The notes below the pieces were generated by a model that saw only the letters and a program-made list of their open reading frames with translations, was not told where the DNA came from and made no database searches. A program made the translations under genes and the position numbers. This document shows, piece after piece, positions 26,655 to 36,797 of a stretch of 64,000 nucleotides of DNA (the first letter of the stretch is position 1; each line of letters begins with the position of its first letter). Source of the stretch: Planctomycetota bacterium (GTDB lineage Bacteria > Planctomycetota > UBA1135 > GCA-002686595). Location of the stretch: contig JADYYP010000020.1 of assembly GCA_020853575.1 (NCBI GenBank), forward strand, positions 186,001 through 250,000. Direction: 5' to 3'.

Positions 26655-28947
26655 TTCCGCGCTCGTGCTGGCCCTCGCCATCTCCACCGTCGCTTGCGGC
26701 GGCGGTGGAGGAGCGGGCGGCTCGGGCGGCGGAGGGAACCAACCTCCGATCGACAACTCGGCCCTGCCGAGTTCCGTCGGCATCTCCCACGCTGTGGCGG
26801 GCTCGGGCACGGCGCGCGTGCGCTGGACGGCGCTCGACCCCGACGGGCAGCCGCTGGCCGTCGCGCTGTTCTCGGCCGGCGTGCGAGCCAATCTGTACGC
26901 GGGAGTCCCGCTCCAGACCGCCAGCGGCAACGGCGCGCGCAACGTGTCGGGATTGACCAACGGAGTCGAGCTGTTCTTCGGCCTGGCGCTCGATCGCGGA
27001 GCAGGCGTGTACGCGCCGATCGGCGAGGTGGTGCGCGTGGTCCCGCGCGCTCCGATCTTCGTGGACGCGGCATCGACCGCGGTCGCGCCCGATGGCTCGA
27101 CTCCGGCGCTGGCGTTCCGCGATCCGCTCGACGGCGTTCTGCAAGCCTTCTCTCAGGGCGGTGGCAACGTGTGGGTCGCCGAGGGCGTGTACAGCGACGT
27201 CAACCTGCTGGTGTGGCCCGAGGTCCACCTCGCGGGAGGATTCGACGCGTCGTTCGATCTCGCGGCGCACGACCCGCAGCTCCACCGCAGCGTGCTGCGG
27301 GGCCTGGCCGGGCGCGCGATCGTCGAGATCTCCCAGGGTGGCGCGGGAGCGACGCTCGATGGGCTCGAGCTCGACGGACGCGGACTGGCACCCTTCGGGA
27401 TCGACATCGACCAGACCGACGCCTCGATCCGCGGCACCACGGTCGAGAATTGCGCCGGACGCGGACTGCGGTTGCGCTCGGCCTCGCTAACCAGCGCCAC
27501 GCACGTGACCCTGATGCGCTGCAAGGTGTCGTCGAACGGCGCGGAGGGTGTCTCGGTCGACGGTGCATTCGACTTGGTGGTCGAGGGCTCGCGCTTCGCG
27601 TCGAACTCGTTCGAGGGCTTCGACTGCGACGGGCTGGTCGGCCCCGACGGCGTCGCGGTGGCGCTCGACGTCCGCGACTGCGCCTTCGTCAACAACGGCC
27701 AAGAAGGACTCGACTGTGATCTGTCTCCGCCGCTCGCTCCGGGCGCCGGGCCGGGTCGCTACTCGGTCGAGATCCAAGGCTCGCTCTTCGAAGGCAATGG
27801 CCGCGCCAACGTCGCCAACGGACTGGCGGGCCTGAACATCGACATCGACTTCGAGCTGATCCCGAATTGGAGCGCCGAGATCGTCGTGCGCGGCTCGACG
27901 GCGCGCGCCAACCGCGGCGCCGGCGTGCAGCTCGACCTCGACTCGACTTGCTCCGCGATGCTGCACCGCGTCGCTTCGTGTGCGAACGGCGGAGACGGCC
28001 TGCGCGTCTCGAGCGAGAGCACGCCTTCGTTCGTCACCGTGTCCTCGTCGGCCTTCGTCGGCAATGGAGGCCTTGGTCTGCAAGCCGTGCTCGGTCAGGT
28101 TCCGCTGCTCCTGAGCCACTCGATCGTCGCCGGCAACGCCGCCGGTGGCGTGTCGAGCTCGGTGATCGACTCTTCGGCCAGCTCGAGCATCGCCTGGATG
28201 CAGGCTGCGCCCTGGAGCAACGTGCGCGATCACTTCAGCGTCGAGGCCAACGACGCCCTGGACCCCGCGTTCGTGCGCGCCGGAGTCGAGTTCTATCGCG
28301 CACTTTCGTTCGACGGTGCGACGTTGGCCCTGGCCAGCACGCTCGGACTGCAAGTCGGCGATCAGGTCGAGCTCGGCGACGACGGCGTGCTGCGCACGAT
28401 CACGGCGCTCGGGGCCGGCCAGCGCGTCACGCTCGATCCCAACCCCGTCGCGCCCTACCTGCCGGCGGGGCTGGCGCGCTTCGAAAGCGGCGTCAGCGCG
28501 GACGAGGACTACCGACTCGCACCCGGATCCCCCGCCGCGGCCGCCGGCATGCCAGTGGTCGGAGGCCCGCTCGACGCCGGCCCGTTCGGTGCGCCGTTCG
28601 GCGGCGTTCCGGGACGCGACGACGCGCCGCGCCCGAGCCTGTTCTACGCGGGAAGCAGCTCGCCTTCGGCGGGTCGCCTGCTCTCGAGCAATCAGTCGGT
28701 GCGCGTCGACTTCGTCGGCGGCGTGCTCGACGCGCTCTCGGTCTCGACGCAAACCGTCAAGGCTCGCAACGCGTCGGGCGCCGCATTGCAGGTTGGGGTG
28801 AGCGTGCAGTCCGGTGGCGTCGTGGTCAGCGCTCCGGTCGGTGGCTGGCCCAGCGGAGAGCTGTCGATCGAGCTCCATCCGGGCCTGCGCTCGACGTCCG
28901 CGGTCGAGCTCGCGGCGCCGATCGCGCTCCCGTTCAGCGCGCCCTAG
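26626..28947 (+). CDS. lipoprotein with right-handed parallel beta-helix
   Basis: A 773-residue lipoprotein: signal peptide, lipobox STVAC, then a Gly-rich tether (GGGGGAGGSGGGG). A short Ig/FN3-like domain precedes a DUF1565-like segment (NVWVAEGVYSDVNLLVWPEVHLAGGFDASF), followed by beta-helix rungs with repeated V-x-x-x-x-F/A-x-x-N-G-x-x-G patterns (CKVSSNGAEGVSVDG, CAFVNNGQEGLDCD, SAFVGNGGLGLQA). Such helices bind or cleave surface polysaccharides; no catalytic triad is evident. The ATG lies 29 bases inside the previous gene, so the two surface proteins are probably co-expressed. Confidence 0.82.
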   Translation: MNSVQRSASSSALVLALAISTVACGGGGGAGGSGGGGNQPPIDNSALPSSVGISHAVAGSGTARVRWTALDPDGQPLAVALFSAGVRANLYAGVPLQTASGNGARNVSGLTNGVELFFGLALDRGAGVYAPIGEVVRVVPRAPIFVDAASTAVAPDGSTPALAFRDPLDGVLQAFSQGGGNVWVAEGVYSDVNLLVWPEVHLAGGFDASFDLAAHDPQLHRSVLRGLAGRAIVEISQGGAGATLDGLELDGRGLAPFGIDIDQTDASIRGTTVENCAGRGLRLRSASLTSATHVTLMRCKVSSNGAEGVSVDGAFDLVVEGSRFASNSFEGFDCDGLVGPDGVAVALDVRDCAFVNNGQEGLDCDLSPPLAPGAGPGRYSVEIQGSLFEGNGRANVANGLAGLNIDIDFELIPNWSAEIVVRGSTARANRGAGVQLDLDSTCSAMLHRVASCANGGDGLRVSSESTPSFVTVSSSAFVGNGGLGLQAVLGQVPLLLSHSIVAGNAAGGVSSSVIDSSASSSIAWMQAAPWSNVRDHFSVEANDALDPAFVRAGVEFYRALSFDGATLALASTLGLQVGDQVELGDDGVLRTITALGAGQRVTLDPNPVAPYLPAGLARFESGVSADEDYRLAPGSPAAAAGMPVVGGPLDAGPFGAPFGGVPGRDDAPRPSLFYAGSSSPSAGRLLSSNQSVRVDFVGGVLDALSVSTQTVKARNASGAALQVGVSVQSGGVVVSAPVGGWPSGELSIELHPGLRSTSAVELAAPIALPFSAP

Positions 28948-28966
28948 TGCGCGCGGGTTGCAACAC

Positions 28967-29003
28967 GCGGGGCCGACCGCTCACCGAGAGCAGTCGGCCC
29001 CGC
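28967..29003. terminator. bidirectional terminator hairpin
   Basis: An 11-base-pair perfect GC stem (GCGGGGCCGAC with GTCGGCCCCGC) continues after one mismatch into four more pairs (GCTC/GAGC) and a 5-base loop. It sits between the converging beta-helix gene and first subtilase gene, 19 bases after one stop and 54 before the other. The strong stem without a U-run is usual for GC-rich genomes. Confidence 0.6.
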
Positions 29004-29056
29004 GCAACCGTAGGTCGCTCGAGCGCCGTCGAGGGAGCCCGAGCGAGCGTTGCAGA

Positions 29057-29160
29057 TCACTCGCAGATCGTGAACTGCAGAGCGTTCGAGAGCCCGGTGG
29101 TGCTGGCACTCGCCGGATCGCGCATCCACCACTGGCAGAACACCGTGTTGCCGGGCACCA
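29057..29160. repeat. direct repeat copy 1 (3' end of subtilase A)
   Basis: The last hundred or so bases of paralogue A are nearly identical at DNA level to the end of paralogue B (copy 2 at 33164-33268), including the part coding for RDPASASTTGLSNALQFT. This reflects the duplication and either strong constraint or recent gene conversion of the 3' ends. Confidence 0.7.
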
Positions 29161-32100
29161 GGCCGTAGGTGTTCATGTACGCGGTGCTCCACACGTGCAC
29201 GTAGGAACCCGTGCAGGAGCTGCCACTCGAGGCGCCGCCCGAGCTGATGTTCGGACCGCGGACGACGGGCGACGCCACGCACTTCAAGCCGCCTTGGAAG
29301 GGCACGGCCGATGCCGTGAAGCCCCAGAACAACAGGCCGTTCTTCTGGTTCAGCACGTTGCTGCAAGTCACCGCGAAGGTGCCCGCGCTCTTGTCCGGCT
29401 GCACGCCGTTCGAGCCGATCACCGGGACACAACCGAGCGAGTTGGTCTTGCCCGTGCAGTAGGTCGAGACGCTGGTCGCGTTGGCCAAGATCGGCCCGAA
29501 GTGCCGCGTGGCGCCGTAGTTCCCGGCGACGTCCTTGGAGCGCAAGTGGAAGTAGCGCGCGGTGTTCGTCGAGCCGATGTTGCTCGAGAAGCTCGTCGCT
29601 CCTGCGCCTAGGTTGGGCGAACCCACGGGATCGAACACGGCCGTGGTGTTCCACACGCCGAGATAGCCCGCGAGGCCCGAGAGCGCGTCGCTCGCAGCAC
29701 CCCACTGGACGTTGACCGTGGTGTTGCACGATTGCACGCCGAGCGTGTGTGTCGTCGAGCTGATCACGCCCGCTTGCGTCGGTGCCACGGTGTCGATCTT
29801 GAAGGGTCCGGCCGTGGCGTAGCCGACACTCCAGTTCCCGGAGTTGTCGACCGTGTTGAGCCCGAAGTACCAGCTCGCGTTGCTCGACCAGGTGACGTTC
29901 CAGGTCGGGCTGGTCTCCTCGGTGTCCTTGATGTTCGCGGGCTGAGCACCCGCGACCGTGGTGCCCCAGCTGACGCCGTAGCCATCGACGCCCGACAGGT
30001 TGTCCGTCGCGGCGCCCCAGTTGATCGTGACGTTGGGGTTGTTCGACCACACGTTGACCGTGTGCGTCGACGAGGTGATCGGCGTGGGCAGGCCCGGGGC
30101 CGTGCCGTCGACCGTGATGTTGATCGATTGCGTCTCGTCGACCCAGTTGTCCGAGCGCGCTTGCACCTGGAAGCTCTTGACCCCCTCGCTCGCCCAGCGC
30201 GTGGTCCAGCGCGCGGAGCGCGAGCTGCCGTGGATGATGTCGCCCAAGGTCAGGTCGCGGCCGAAGTTGTCGTTGCCGAGCAAGTTGGTCACGGCACCGT
30301 CGCCCAAGGTGGTCGTCGCCGCCTGCAGCGAGTCACCCGCGGACGTCGAGTCGAGCACCACCGCCGAAGCCACGAAGTCGGGGTTGTAGACCGAGGCCGT
30401 GATGTCGACGTTTTGGTTGGGCGTCACGAAGTAATCGTCGGCGGTCAACGTCAGCGATCCATCCGGAGTCGTGTCGCCGTAGATGACCTGCACGACCACA
30501 CCCATGTAGGCCGAGCCCGACACCGACGCCGGGTGCACCTTCACGCGCCACGTGCCGGTCGCATAGTTGGCAGGGCTGGAAATCGAGCGGATCTCGGTGT
30601 TGTCGATGGCCGACTGCTGGACGAAGAAGTCGCCGGTGTTGCTGTTGGCCGTGTCGACCGGCGGGAAGTCGATGTACGAGTCGTAGTTGTTGACCAGGGC
30701 CTGCGACGCGCCCGAGGACGCGGCCGGCTCGCTGTAGTGCATCACCGTCACCAAGCGCGTCGCGCCGGCGTTGACCGGGAACTCGACGTAGGTCGAGTTG
30801 TTGCCGATGCCGAAGTACCAGAAGTAGGTGGCGATCTGGCCGGTGGTCCAGTGCGCGCGGTAGCCCTCGATGCGACCAGCCCCGAATTGGTCGAGGTGCA
30901 GGTCGGTCGGGAACGTCGGCGCGAAGTCGTCCTTGGTCGTGGCCGTCGCCATCAACAAGGCGTTGAGCGGCTCGGGCCAACCCTGGAAGCCGGTGAAGTG
31001 GTCGACGAGCTCGGCGGCCAGTCCGGTGACGTGCGGCGTCGCCATCGAAGTGCCGTACTTGTCGCTGTAGCTCGAGGCCGTATTGGCTGCGACGGAGGTG
31101 ATCCAGCGCCCCGGCGCCACGACGTTGGGCTTCCAGCGGCCGTCGCCGGCCGGACCGGTGCTCGAGCCGTCGAACAAGCTGTCGTAGAGCTCACCCGGAT
31201 CGCCGTAGCTCGCGCTGGGATAGTCGACCACGCTGCCGACAGTGCAGGAGTTCTTGCTCGTCGCTTGCAAGAGCAGCGAGCCATTGGTCGTGTCCGTACC
31301 CTGGTTGCCGGAGGCCCAGATGTGCAGCTGCGCGTTGTTGTGGACCTCGTTGTCGATCGTGCGCGCGTCGGCCTCGGTCCCGCTGTACGGCCCGCCACTG
31401 GTGCCCCACGAGTGATTGATCACGTGCGGCCGCGGAGTGGTGCTCGTGCCATCGAAGTAGGAGGTGTTGAGCACGCTCATGATCGTCGCCAAGGACGATC
31501 CGGAGAAGCCGCAGCCATCACCGAAGATGCGCGCGTTGAAGAAGCGTCCCGTGCCGCCATAGTCGCCCAGTCCGGGAGCTTGACCGCGATGGCTGGCGTC
31601 GCCGTTGCCGCGGCCCAAGATCGTGCCCGCGACGTGCGAGCCGTGGGTGCAGCCATCGGCCCAGGCCCCGGTCGAGCCCGTGAAGTCCCAACCCACGGCC
31701 CAGATCCCCAGGTCGGTGTGCGCGCCGTACAGACCCGAGTCGGCGAAGCCGCCGACGGCGCTGTCGGAGCTCGAGCCGTTGTAGAAGGCGCGGTTCAAGT
31801 CGGAGTACACCATCGGCGTCGACTCGTCGTGCGGCTCCGGCGCCGACATCAACGTCGGCGGCAGATCGGCCTCGACGAACTGCACGAAGTCCAGCGCCAG
31901 CAGCAGCTCGAGATTGGCCGGCTGGAGGCGCGCGCGGAAAGCGCGCACACCGTCGACGTACTCGGTCACCTCGATGCCGAGCGCCTCGAGCGCCCGTTGC
32001 TGCCAACCGTTCGAGATCCACTTGGTCGCGGGATGCCCGTCGGGATCGACTTCGGACACGCCACCGGGAGCCTGGAGCGTCGGCTGCGCGACCACGATCT

Positions 32101-32848
32101 CGCGCGAGTCGGCGCACAGATCGGAGTCGAAGACGTCGATGTAGACGTCGAGCTTGGTGCCCGGCTCGAACTTGGCGAGCTGCTCGCGCAACACCGGGTG
32201 CACCTTCTGCGCCGCGCGCGGCACGCCGACCCAACGCACGAAGTCGAGCGCCGCGACGGAGTCGACCAGCGCCGGCGCGAGCGCCACCTTCAACGTGTAG
32301 TGAGGGTGGAACTCGAGCACGCGCACGCCGAGATCGCGCAGCGCGGCGACGCGTGCTTCGGTCATGCGCTTTTGGAACATCACGAAGGCGTACGTGTCCT
32401 GCGTCGGACGCCCGTCGACGTATTGAGCCTGGATCTGCTGCACGAGCAGGGGATCGATCGACTCCCCCTGCGGCGGGTAGTAGGCACCGCCGGAGAACCC
32501 CAGGAAGAAGGGATCTCCCGAGGCCGGCTCGAGCTCGCGGTCGAGGCCGTCGACCACCGCGCGCCGCGGCGGAGTGGGCAAGGGAATCGAGTCGTCGAGC
32601 AGCGGGGCGCCGAACTCCGCGGGCGCGCCCATGTCGAGCGCCTCGCCGACGATCTGGCGTGCCGCCATGTCGCTCGCCGAGGTGCCTTCCTTGGCGCGCA
32701 GCAGCGCTGCGGACGCCTGCGAGCGCGCGAGAGCCTCCTCGAGCGTGCGCGAAGGCGGTTGGGGCCGCTGGGACTGAGCGAAGGCAGCCTGACCGAAAAC
32801 GGCCGGGGCCGCGAGGGAACACCACAAGACAGTGCGAAGGGACGCCAT
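29057..32848 (-). CDS. secreted subtilisin-family (S8) protease, paralogue A
   Basis: A 1263-residue secreted protease. Signal peptide in residues 1-24 (AFA/QSQ). Residues 100-345 look like a propeptide with two inhibitor-like halves (VMFQKRMTEARVAALRDLGV; ALEALGIEVTEYVDGVRAFRARL). S8 catalytic residues: Asp370 in ADSGLYG, His402 in THGSHVAGT, Asn515 in ASGNQG, Ser601 in GTSMATPH. Past about 850, FN3-like units of about 100 residues repeat, each opening with S-S/T-T-H-T-V/L and containing LSGVDGYG or LSGLAGYL. The last 130 residues form a module shared with the neighbour (YCTGKTNSLGC ... QWWMRDPASASTTGLS). AGGAAA precedes the ATG. Confidence 0.92.
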   Translation of the reverse strand: MASLRTVLWCSLAAPAVFGQAAFAQSQRPQPPSRTLEEALARSQASAALLRAKEGTSASDMAARQIVGEALDMGAPAEFGAPLLDDSIPLPTPPRRAVVDGLDRELEPASGDPFFLGFSGGAYYPPQGESIDPLLVQQIQAQYVDGRPTQDTYAFVMFQKRMTEARVAALRDLGVRVLEFHPHYTLKVALAPALVDSVAALDFVRWVGVPRAAQKVHPVLREQLAKFEPGTKLDVYIDVFDSDLCADSREIVVAQPTLQAPGGVSEVDPDGHPATKWISNGWQQRALEALGIEVTEYVDGVRAFRARLQPANLELLLALDFVQFVEADLPPTLMSAPEPHDESTPMVYSDLNRAFYNGSSSDSAVGGFADSGLYGAHTDLGIWAVGWDFTGSTGAWADGCTHGSHVAGTILGRGNGDASHRGQAPGLGDYGGTGRFFNARIFGDGCGFSGSSLATIMSVLNTSYFDGTSTTPRPHVINHSWGTSGGPYSGTEADARTIDNEVHNNAQLHIWASGNQGTDTTNGSLLLQATSKNSCTVGSVVDYPSASYGDPGELYDSLFDGSSTGPAGDGRWKPNVVAPGRWITSVAANTASSYSDKYGTSMATPHVTGLAAELVDHFTGFQGWPEPLNALLMATATTKDDFAPTFPTDLHLDQFGAGRIEGYRAHWTTGQIATYFWYFGIGNNSTYVEFPVNAGATRLVTVMHYSEPAASSGASQALVNNYDSYIDFPPVDTANSNTGDFFVQQSAIDNTEIRSISSPANYATGTWRVKVHPASVSGSAYMGVVVQVIYGDTTPDGSLTLTADDYFVTPNQNVDITASVYNPDFVASAVVLDSTSAGDSLQAATTTLGDGAVTNLLGNDNFGRDLTLGDIIHGSSRSARWTTRWASEGVKSFQVQARSDNWVDETQSINITVDGTAPGLPTPITSSTHTVNVWSNNPNVTINWGAATDNLSGVDGYGVSWGTTVAGAQPANIKDTEETSPTWNVTWSSNASWYFGLNTVDNSGNWSVGYATAGPFKIDTVAPTQAGVISSTTHTLGVQSCNTTVNVQWGAASDALSGLAGYLGVWNTTAVFDPVGSPNLGAGATSFSSNIGSTNTARYFHLRSKDVAGNYGATRHFGPILANATSVSTYCTGKTNSLGCVPVIGSNGVQPDKSAGTFAVTCSNVLNQKNGLLFWGFTASAVPFQGGLKCVASPVVRGPNISSGGASSGSSCTGSYVHVWSTAYMNTYGLVPGNTVFCQWWMRDPASASTTGLSNALQFTICE

Positions 32849-33163
32849 GGAGCGCTTTCCTGTTGCGGGGCGACTGGGGGAACCGGGAGCCCGTCGTGAG
32901 GGGCCGCGCGACGTCCATCGGGCGCCGCGCGTGTCCGCGCGACCGAGACTCCTCCGTTGTACTGAAAACGCGAGCGGAGCCGCGGCGTGACGCTGGAAAG
33001 CGCCGCAACCTTCGGCGCGCCGCCGCGACGCGCGTCACGCGACCAGCCCGGCGTCGGCTGGCCGCGAGAGCCCGCGGGCCCATGAGAAGCTCCCGACAAC
33101 GAACAGCGCCCGCCACCCCAGGGCCGGGGCGACGGGCGCGTTCGGATCGCAGGCGGGTGGCGC
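32849..33163. other. 315-base gap between the two subtilase genes
   Basis: It must hold the promoter of paralogue A (transcribed left) near its left end and the terminator of paralogue B near its right end (33106-33139, separate entry). No coding frame in it looks real. Confidence 0.5.
33106..33139 (-). terminator. terminator hairpin after subtilase paralogue B
   Basis: Seven perfect outer pairs (GCGCCCG with CGGGCGC) enclose an inner CCCC/GGGG stem. The hairpin begins 25 bases after the stop codon of paralogue B on the minus strand. Confidence 0.5.
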
Positions 33164-33268
33164 CTACTCGCAGACGGTGAACTGCAGCGCGTTCGAGAGC
33201 CCGGTGGTGCTCGCGCTCGCCGGATCACGCATCCACCACTGGGCGAACAACGTGTCGCCCGGATCGAT
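33164..33268. repeat. direct repeat copy 2 (3' end of subtilase B)
   Basis: Partner of the repeat at 29057-29160, about 4.1 kb away in the same orientation. Recombination between the copies would delete most of paralogue A plus the spacer, or fuse the two genes. Confidence 0.7.
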
Positions 33269-36200
33269 GCCCAGCGTGTTCATGTAGCTCGTCGAGAAGT
33301 TGAACGAGTACGTGCCGCTGCAGTCGTTGCCCGCGGCCGAGCCGCCAGAGCTGATCGTCGGCGTGCGCACGGTCGGCGACGCGACGCACTTGATGCCGCC
33401 TTGGAAGGGCGCGGTCGACGACGTCAGTCCCCAGAACAGCAGGCCGTTCTTCTGGCTGATGGCGTTCGAGCAGGTGACCGTGAAGCTCCCCGCGCTCTTC
33501 GAAGGCTGGCCGCTCGATCCGATCGCCGGCACGCAGCCCAGCGAGTTGGTCTTGCCGGTGCAGTAGCTCGCCACCGAATTGGCGTTGACGAAGAACGGCC
33601 CGAAGTGCGCCGTCGCCCCGTAGTTGCCGGCGTTGTCGACGGCACGGATGTGGAAGTAGCGCGGCAAGGTCAGCGAGCTGAGCACGCTCGAGAAGCTGGT
33701 CGCGCCCGCCGGGAGGTTCGGCGGAGTGGCCGGGTTGGTCGAAGCCGAGGTGCTCCACACCGCGGCGTAGCCCGCCAGACCCGAACCACCGCTGTCGCTG
33801 GACGCGTTCCAGGTGACGTTCACGGTGGTCGAGCAGCTCTGCACTCCGACCGAGTGCGTGGTCGAGGCCAGTCCGGTCGGAGTGCTGGGATCGGTCAAGT
33901 CGATGCGGAACGGACCGACGTTGGCGTAGCTCGCGTTCCAGTTGCCCGAGTTGTCGACCGAGCGCAGCATGAAGTACCACGAGCCTTGGGCCAGCGTCTC
34001 GCTGTAGCTCGAGACCTGCTCGATGTCCTTGGTCGCGCTGGGCAGGCCCGGCGCCGAGCTGGTGAAGATCCCGTAGCCGTCCACACCCGAGAGCGTGTCG
34101 ATGGCCGAGGTCCAGGTGTAGGTGATATTGGCTTGGTTCGACCAGGCGTTGACCGTGTGCGTCGACGAACCGAGGTTGGTCGGCAGCGACGGAGCCGTGT
34201 CGTCGACGTACACCGTCACCGAATCAGTGACGTCGACGGCGTTGTCGGAGCGCGCGTTGACGCTGAAGAGCTTGGCGCCCTGCGACGCCCAGCTGGTCGT
34301 CCAGTGGTGCGTGCGACTCGAGTTGTGGATCACGTTGCCCATCGCGACATCGCGCCCCGACTGCAGGTTGCCCATCAGGTCGGTGGTCGAGCCGTCCAGC
34401 AACGTGTTGTAGGACGCGGCCAGCGAATCACCGCTGGAGCTCGAGTCGAAGAACACGCCCGAGGCGAACGTCTCGGGATTGGTGTAGGTGGCGTTGATCG
34501 TCACCGGGTCGCCGGTGTTGACGTAGATGTCGCTCGCCGTCACGTTCAGCGTCGGCGTGGGCGTCGTGTCGCCGTAGGTGACGATGACGCACACCCCGGC
34601 GTGCGTGTTCTGGAAGGGAACGATCGAGTCGGGCCAGAGCTTCACCTTCCAATTGCCGACGGGCGGACTGTTGACCATGCGCACTTCGCTGTTGTCCACC
34701 GCCGACTGCTGGGCCACGTAGTCGCCGCTGCTGGTCGAACCGGTGAACGGCTCGGCGTCGAGATACATGTCGACGTCGTTGATCAGCGCCTGCGAAGCGC
34801 CGGCCGAACAGGCCGCCTCCTTGTAGTGGTAGACCACCGTCACGCGCGTCGCCCCGCTGTTGACCGCGAAGTCGAGCTCGATGCCGCCGGTCGACCAGGA
34901 CTGGTTGAACGACCAGAAGAACAGCGCCTGCTGCGAAGTGCCGAAGTTGGCCTTGTAGGAGTCGACGCGTCCGACGCCGTAGGAGTTGAGGTGGGTCACG
35001 TCACCCGAGGGCGAGTCGATCGTCTGGTCGCCGTGCGACAGCGTGCCCGCCATCAACACCGCGCTCAGCGCGGACGGGTTGTAGCGCAGGAACGAGTAGT
35101 GATCGCAGAGCTGCGCGGCGATGCTCGAAACGAGTGGCGTGGACATGCTCGTCCCGCCGTAGCTGACGTAGCCCGTCGTCGTGCCGGCCTGGCACGAGGT
35201 CAGCTGCTGGCCGACGGCCGACACGTTGGGCTTCCAGCGCCCGTCGCCGCACGGCCCGCGGCTCGAGCCGCTCCAGATCGTGCCCGGATCGCCCACGCTG
35301 GCCGCGTAGTCGACGACGTTGCCGACGGTCAGGGCGTTCTTCGCCACCGACTCCTCGCCGAGCGTGCCCGACGTCGGGCCCTCGTTGCTCGCCGACCAAA
35401 TCCACAACTGGTCGTTGACGAAGGCATTGGCGTCGATCGTGCGCGGATCGCTCTCGCTGCCGATGAACGGCGTGGTGACGACGTTCGAGCTGTAGGAGTT
35501 GCTCACCACCATCGGAGCGGGCGAGGAATAGGTCCCGTCGAAGTAGGACGAGTTCATCACCGACAGCCAAGTCGAGAACGACGCGCCGCTGCCCTTGCGC
35601 ACGACGAAGAAGCGCCGCCAAGGATCGAGCGCGAGTCCCGGCGCTCCGCCCTGATAGCTGTCGTCGACGTCGTCGTTGCCGAGGATCGTCCCGCCAGTGT
35701 GCGTGCCGTGGCCGTTGGTGTCGTCGAACGCATTGCCCGCGCCCGAGTAGTCCCAGCCGACGCCATAGGGGTCGATCGCCGCGTGGCCGGTGTCGAGCCC
35801 GCTGTCGATGATCCCGACCTGGCATTGGCCACTGAGCGAGCCGTCGTAGGTCGCGCGCACACGGTCGGCGTTGGACATCGGCATGCCCTCGTCGTGGTCG
35901 AGCCCCGGCTCGCGATCGAGGTCGACGAACTGCACGAAGTCGAGCGCAACCAACGCTTCGAGTTGCTCGGGTCGGACCTTGGCGCGGAAGGCGCGGATGG
36001 GTTCGATCCAGGCCCCGACCTCGAGCCCCAGGGCCTCGAGTTGCGCTTGCTGCCAGCCGTGGGCGAAGGTCTCGCGCGCGTCGAACTCAGGGTTGCCGCG
36101 GACGATGTTGCCCTCGGGATCGCTCTCGATCGCCTCGGCCACCGTCTTGGTCACCGAGTCGGCGCACAGATCGCTCTCGAACACGTTGACATAGACCTCG

Positions 36201-36763
36201 ATGAGCTCGCCATTCGTGTGCTTGGCGGCCACGAACGGCACGTCGGGGTGCAGCTTCTGCCAGCGCTTGGCGCAGCCGATCCAGCGCACGAAGTCGAGGC
36301 CAGCGAGCTCGTTCAAGCGCTGCGGATCGAAGGACACCTTCAGCGTGTAGAACGGGTGGAACTCGATCACGCGCGCACCGAGGGCTTCGAGCTGGCGCAC
36401 GCGCGCTTCGGTCATGCGCTTTTGGAACATCACGAAGGCATAGGTGCGCGGCGCGGGACGGCCGTCGGCGGGAACTTGGCTGGCGAGCGCGGCCAACTCG
36501 GGGTCGATGCGCTCGTCCGCCGGCGGCGTGAACTTGCCCGCGGCGAAGCCCAAGAAGAACGGATCGCCGGAGGCCGGCTCGAGCTCGCGATCGGCCAGGG
36601 CACCGATCTCGAAGCGCGCGGGGATCGGACGCGGGACGGCATCGTCGGAGGGGAGCTCACCGACGTAGAGCGGTGTTCCGATCACCGCGTCGCGCGGAGT
36701 CTCGACGCCTTGCGCGGAGGACAGCGCTTGGACCGCGGTGGACAGACACAGACTGAGCAGCAT
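33164..36763 (-). CDS. secreted subtilisin-family (S8) protease, paralogue B
   Basis: A 1199-residue paralogue of the preceding protease with the same layout: signal peptide from the ATG at 36763, double inhibitor-like prodomain (50-290; VMFQKRMTEARVRQLEALGA), S8 domain with Asp320 (IIDSGLDTGH), His352 (NGHGTHTGGT), Asn460 (SASNEGP) and Ser539 (GGTSMSTP), FN3-like repeats opening SSTHTVN and ASTTHSVGV, and the same C-terminal module (YCTGKTNSLGC ... QWWMRDPASASTTGLS). Residues SGDPFFLGF and RTYAFVMFQKRMTEAR are nearly identical in both. The His-region residue after GHGTH is T-G-G where most subtilases have V-A-G. It has its own leader, so the two may be regulated separately. Confidence 0.92.
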   Translation of the reverse strand: MLLSLCLSTAVQALSSAQGVETPRDAVIGTPLYVGELPSDDAVPRPIPARFEIGALADRELEPASGDPFFLGFAAGKFTPPADERIDPELAALASQVPADGRPAPRTYAFVMFQKRMTEARVRQLEALGARVIEFHPFYTLKVSFDPQRLNELAGLDFVRWIGCAKRWQKLHPDVPFVAAKHTNGELIEVYVNVFESDLCADSVTKTVAEAIESDPEGNIVRGNPEFDARETFAHGWQQAQLEALGLEVGAWIEPIRAFRAKVRPEQLEALVALDFVQFVDLDREPGLDHDEGMPMSNADRVRATYDGSLSGQCQVGIIDSGLDTGHAAIDPYGVGWDYSGAGNAFDDTNGHGTHTGGTILGNDDVDDSYQGGAPGLALDPWRRFFVVRKGSGASFSTWLSVMNSSYFDGTYSSPAPMVVSNSYSSNVVTTPFIGSESDPRTIDANAFVNDQLWIWSASNEGPTSGTLGEESVAKNALTVGNVVDYAASVGDPGTIWSGSSRGPCGDGRWKPNVSAVGQQLTSCQAGTTTGYVSYGGTSMSTPLVSSIAAQLCDHYSFLRYNPSALSAVLMAGTLSHGDQTIDSPSGDVTHLNSYGVGRVDSYKANFGTSQQALFFWSFNQSWSTGGIELDFAVNSGATRVTVVYHYKEAACSAGASQALINDVDMYLDAEPFTGSTSSGDYVAQQSAVDNSEVRMVNSPPVGNWKVKLWPDSIVPFQNTHAGVCVIVTYGDTTPTPTLNVTASDIYVNTGDPVTINATYTNPETFASGVFFDSSSSGDSLAASYNTLLDGSTTDLMGNLQSGRDVAMGNVIHNSSRTHHWTTSWASQGAKLFSVNARSDNAVDVTDSVTVYVDDTAPSLPTNLGSSTHTVNAWSNQANITYTWTSAIDTLSGVDGYGIFTSSAPGLPSATKDIEQVSSYSETLAQGSWYFMLRSVDNSGNWNASYANVGPFRIDLTDPSTPTGLASTTHSVGVQSCSTTVNVTWNASSDSGGSGLAGYAAVWSTSASTNPATPPNLPAGATSFSSVLSSLTLPRYFHIRAVDNAGNYGATAHFGPFFVNANSVASYCTGKTNSLGCVPAIGSSGQPSKSAGSFTVTCSNAISQKNGLLFWGLTSSTAPFQGGIKCVASPTVRTPTISSGGSAAGNDCSGTYSFNFSTSYMNTLGIDPGDTLFAQWWMRDPASASTTGLSNALQFTVCE

Positions 36764-36797
36764 GGGAAAGCCTCGGTGCAACTTGGATAGGAGGAAG

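Noticed and set aside
29732..32899. A 1055-codon open frame on the plus strand opposite subtilase A.
   Set aside because: Same shadow effect; V/R/G/D-rich with no domain, and the protease on the other strand has all catalytic residues.
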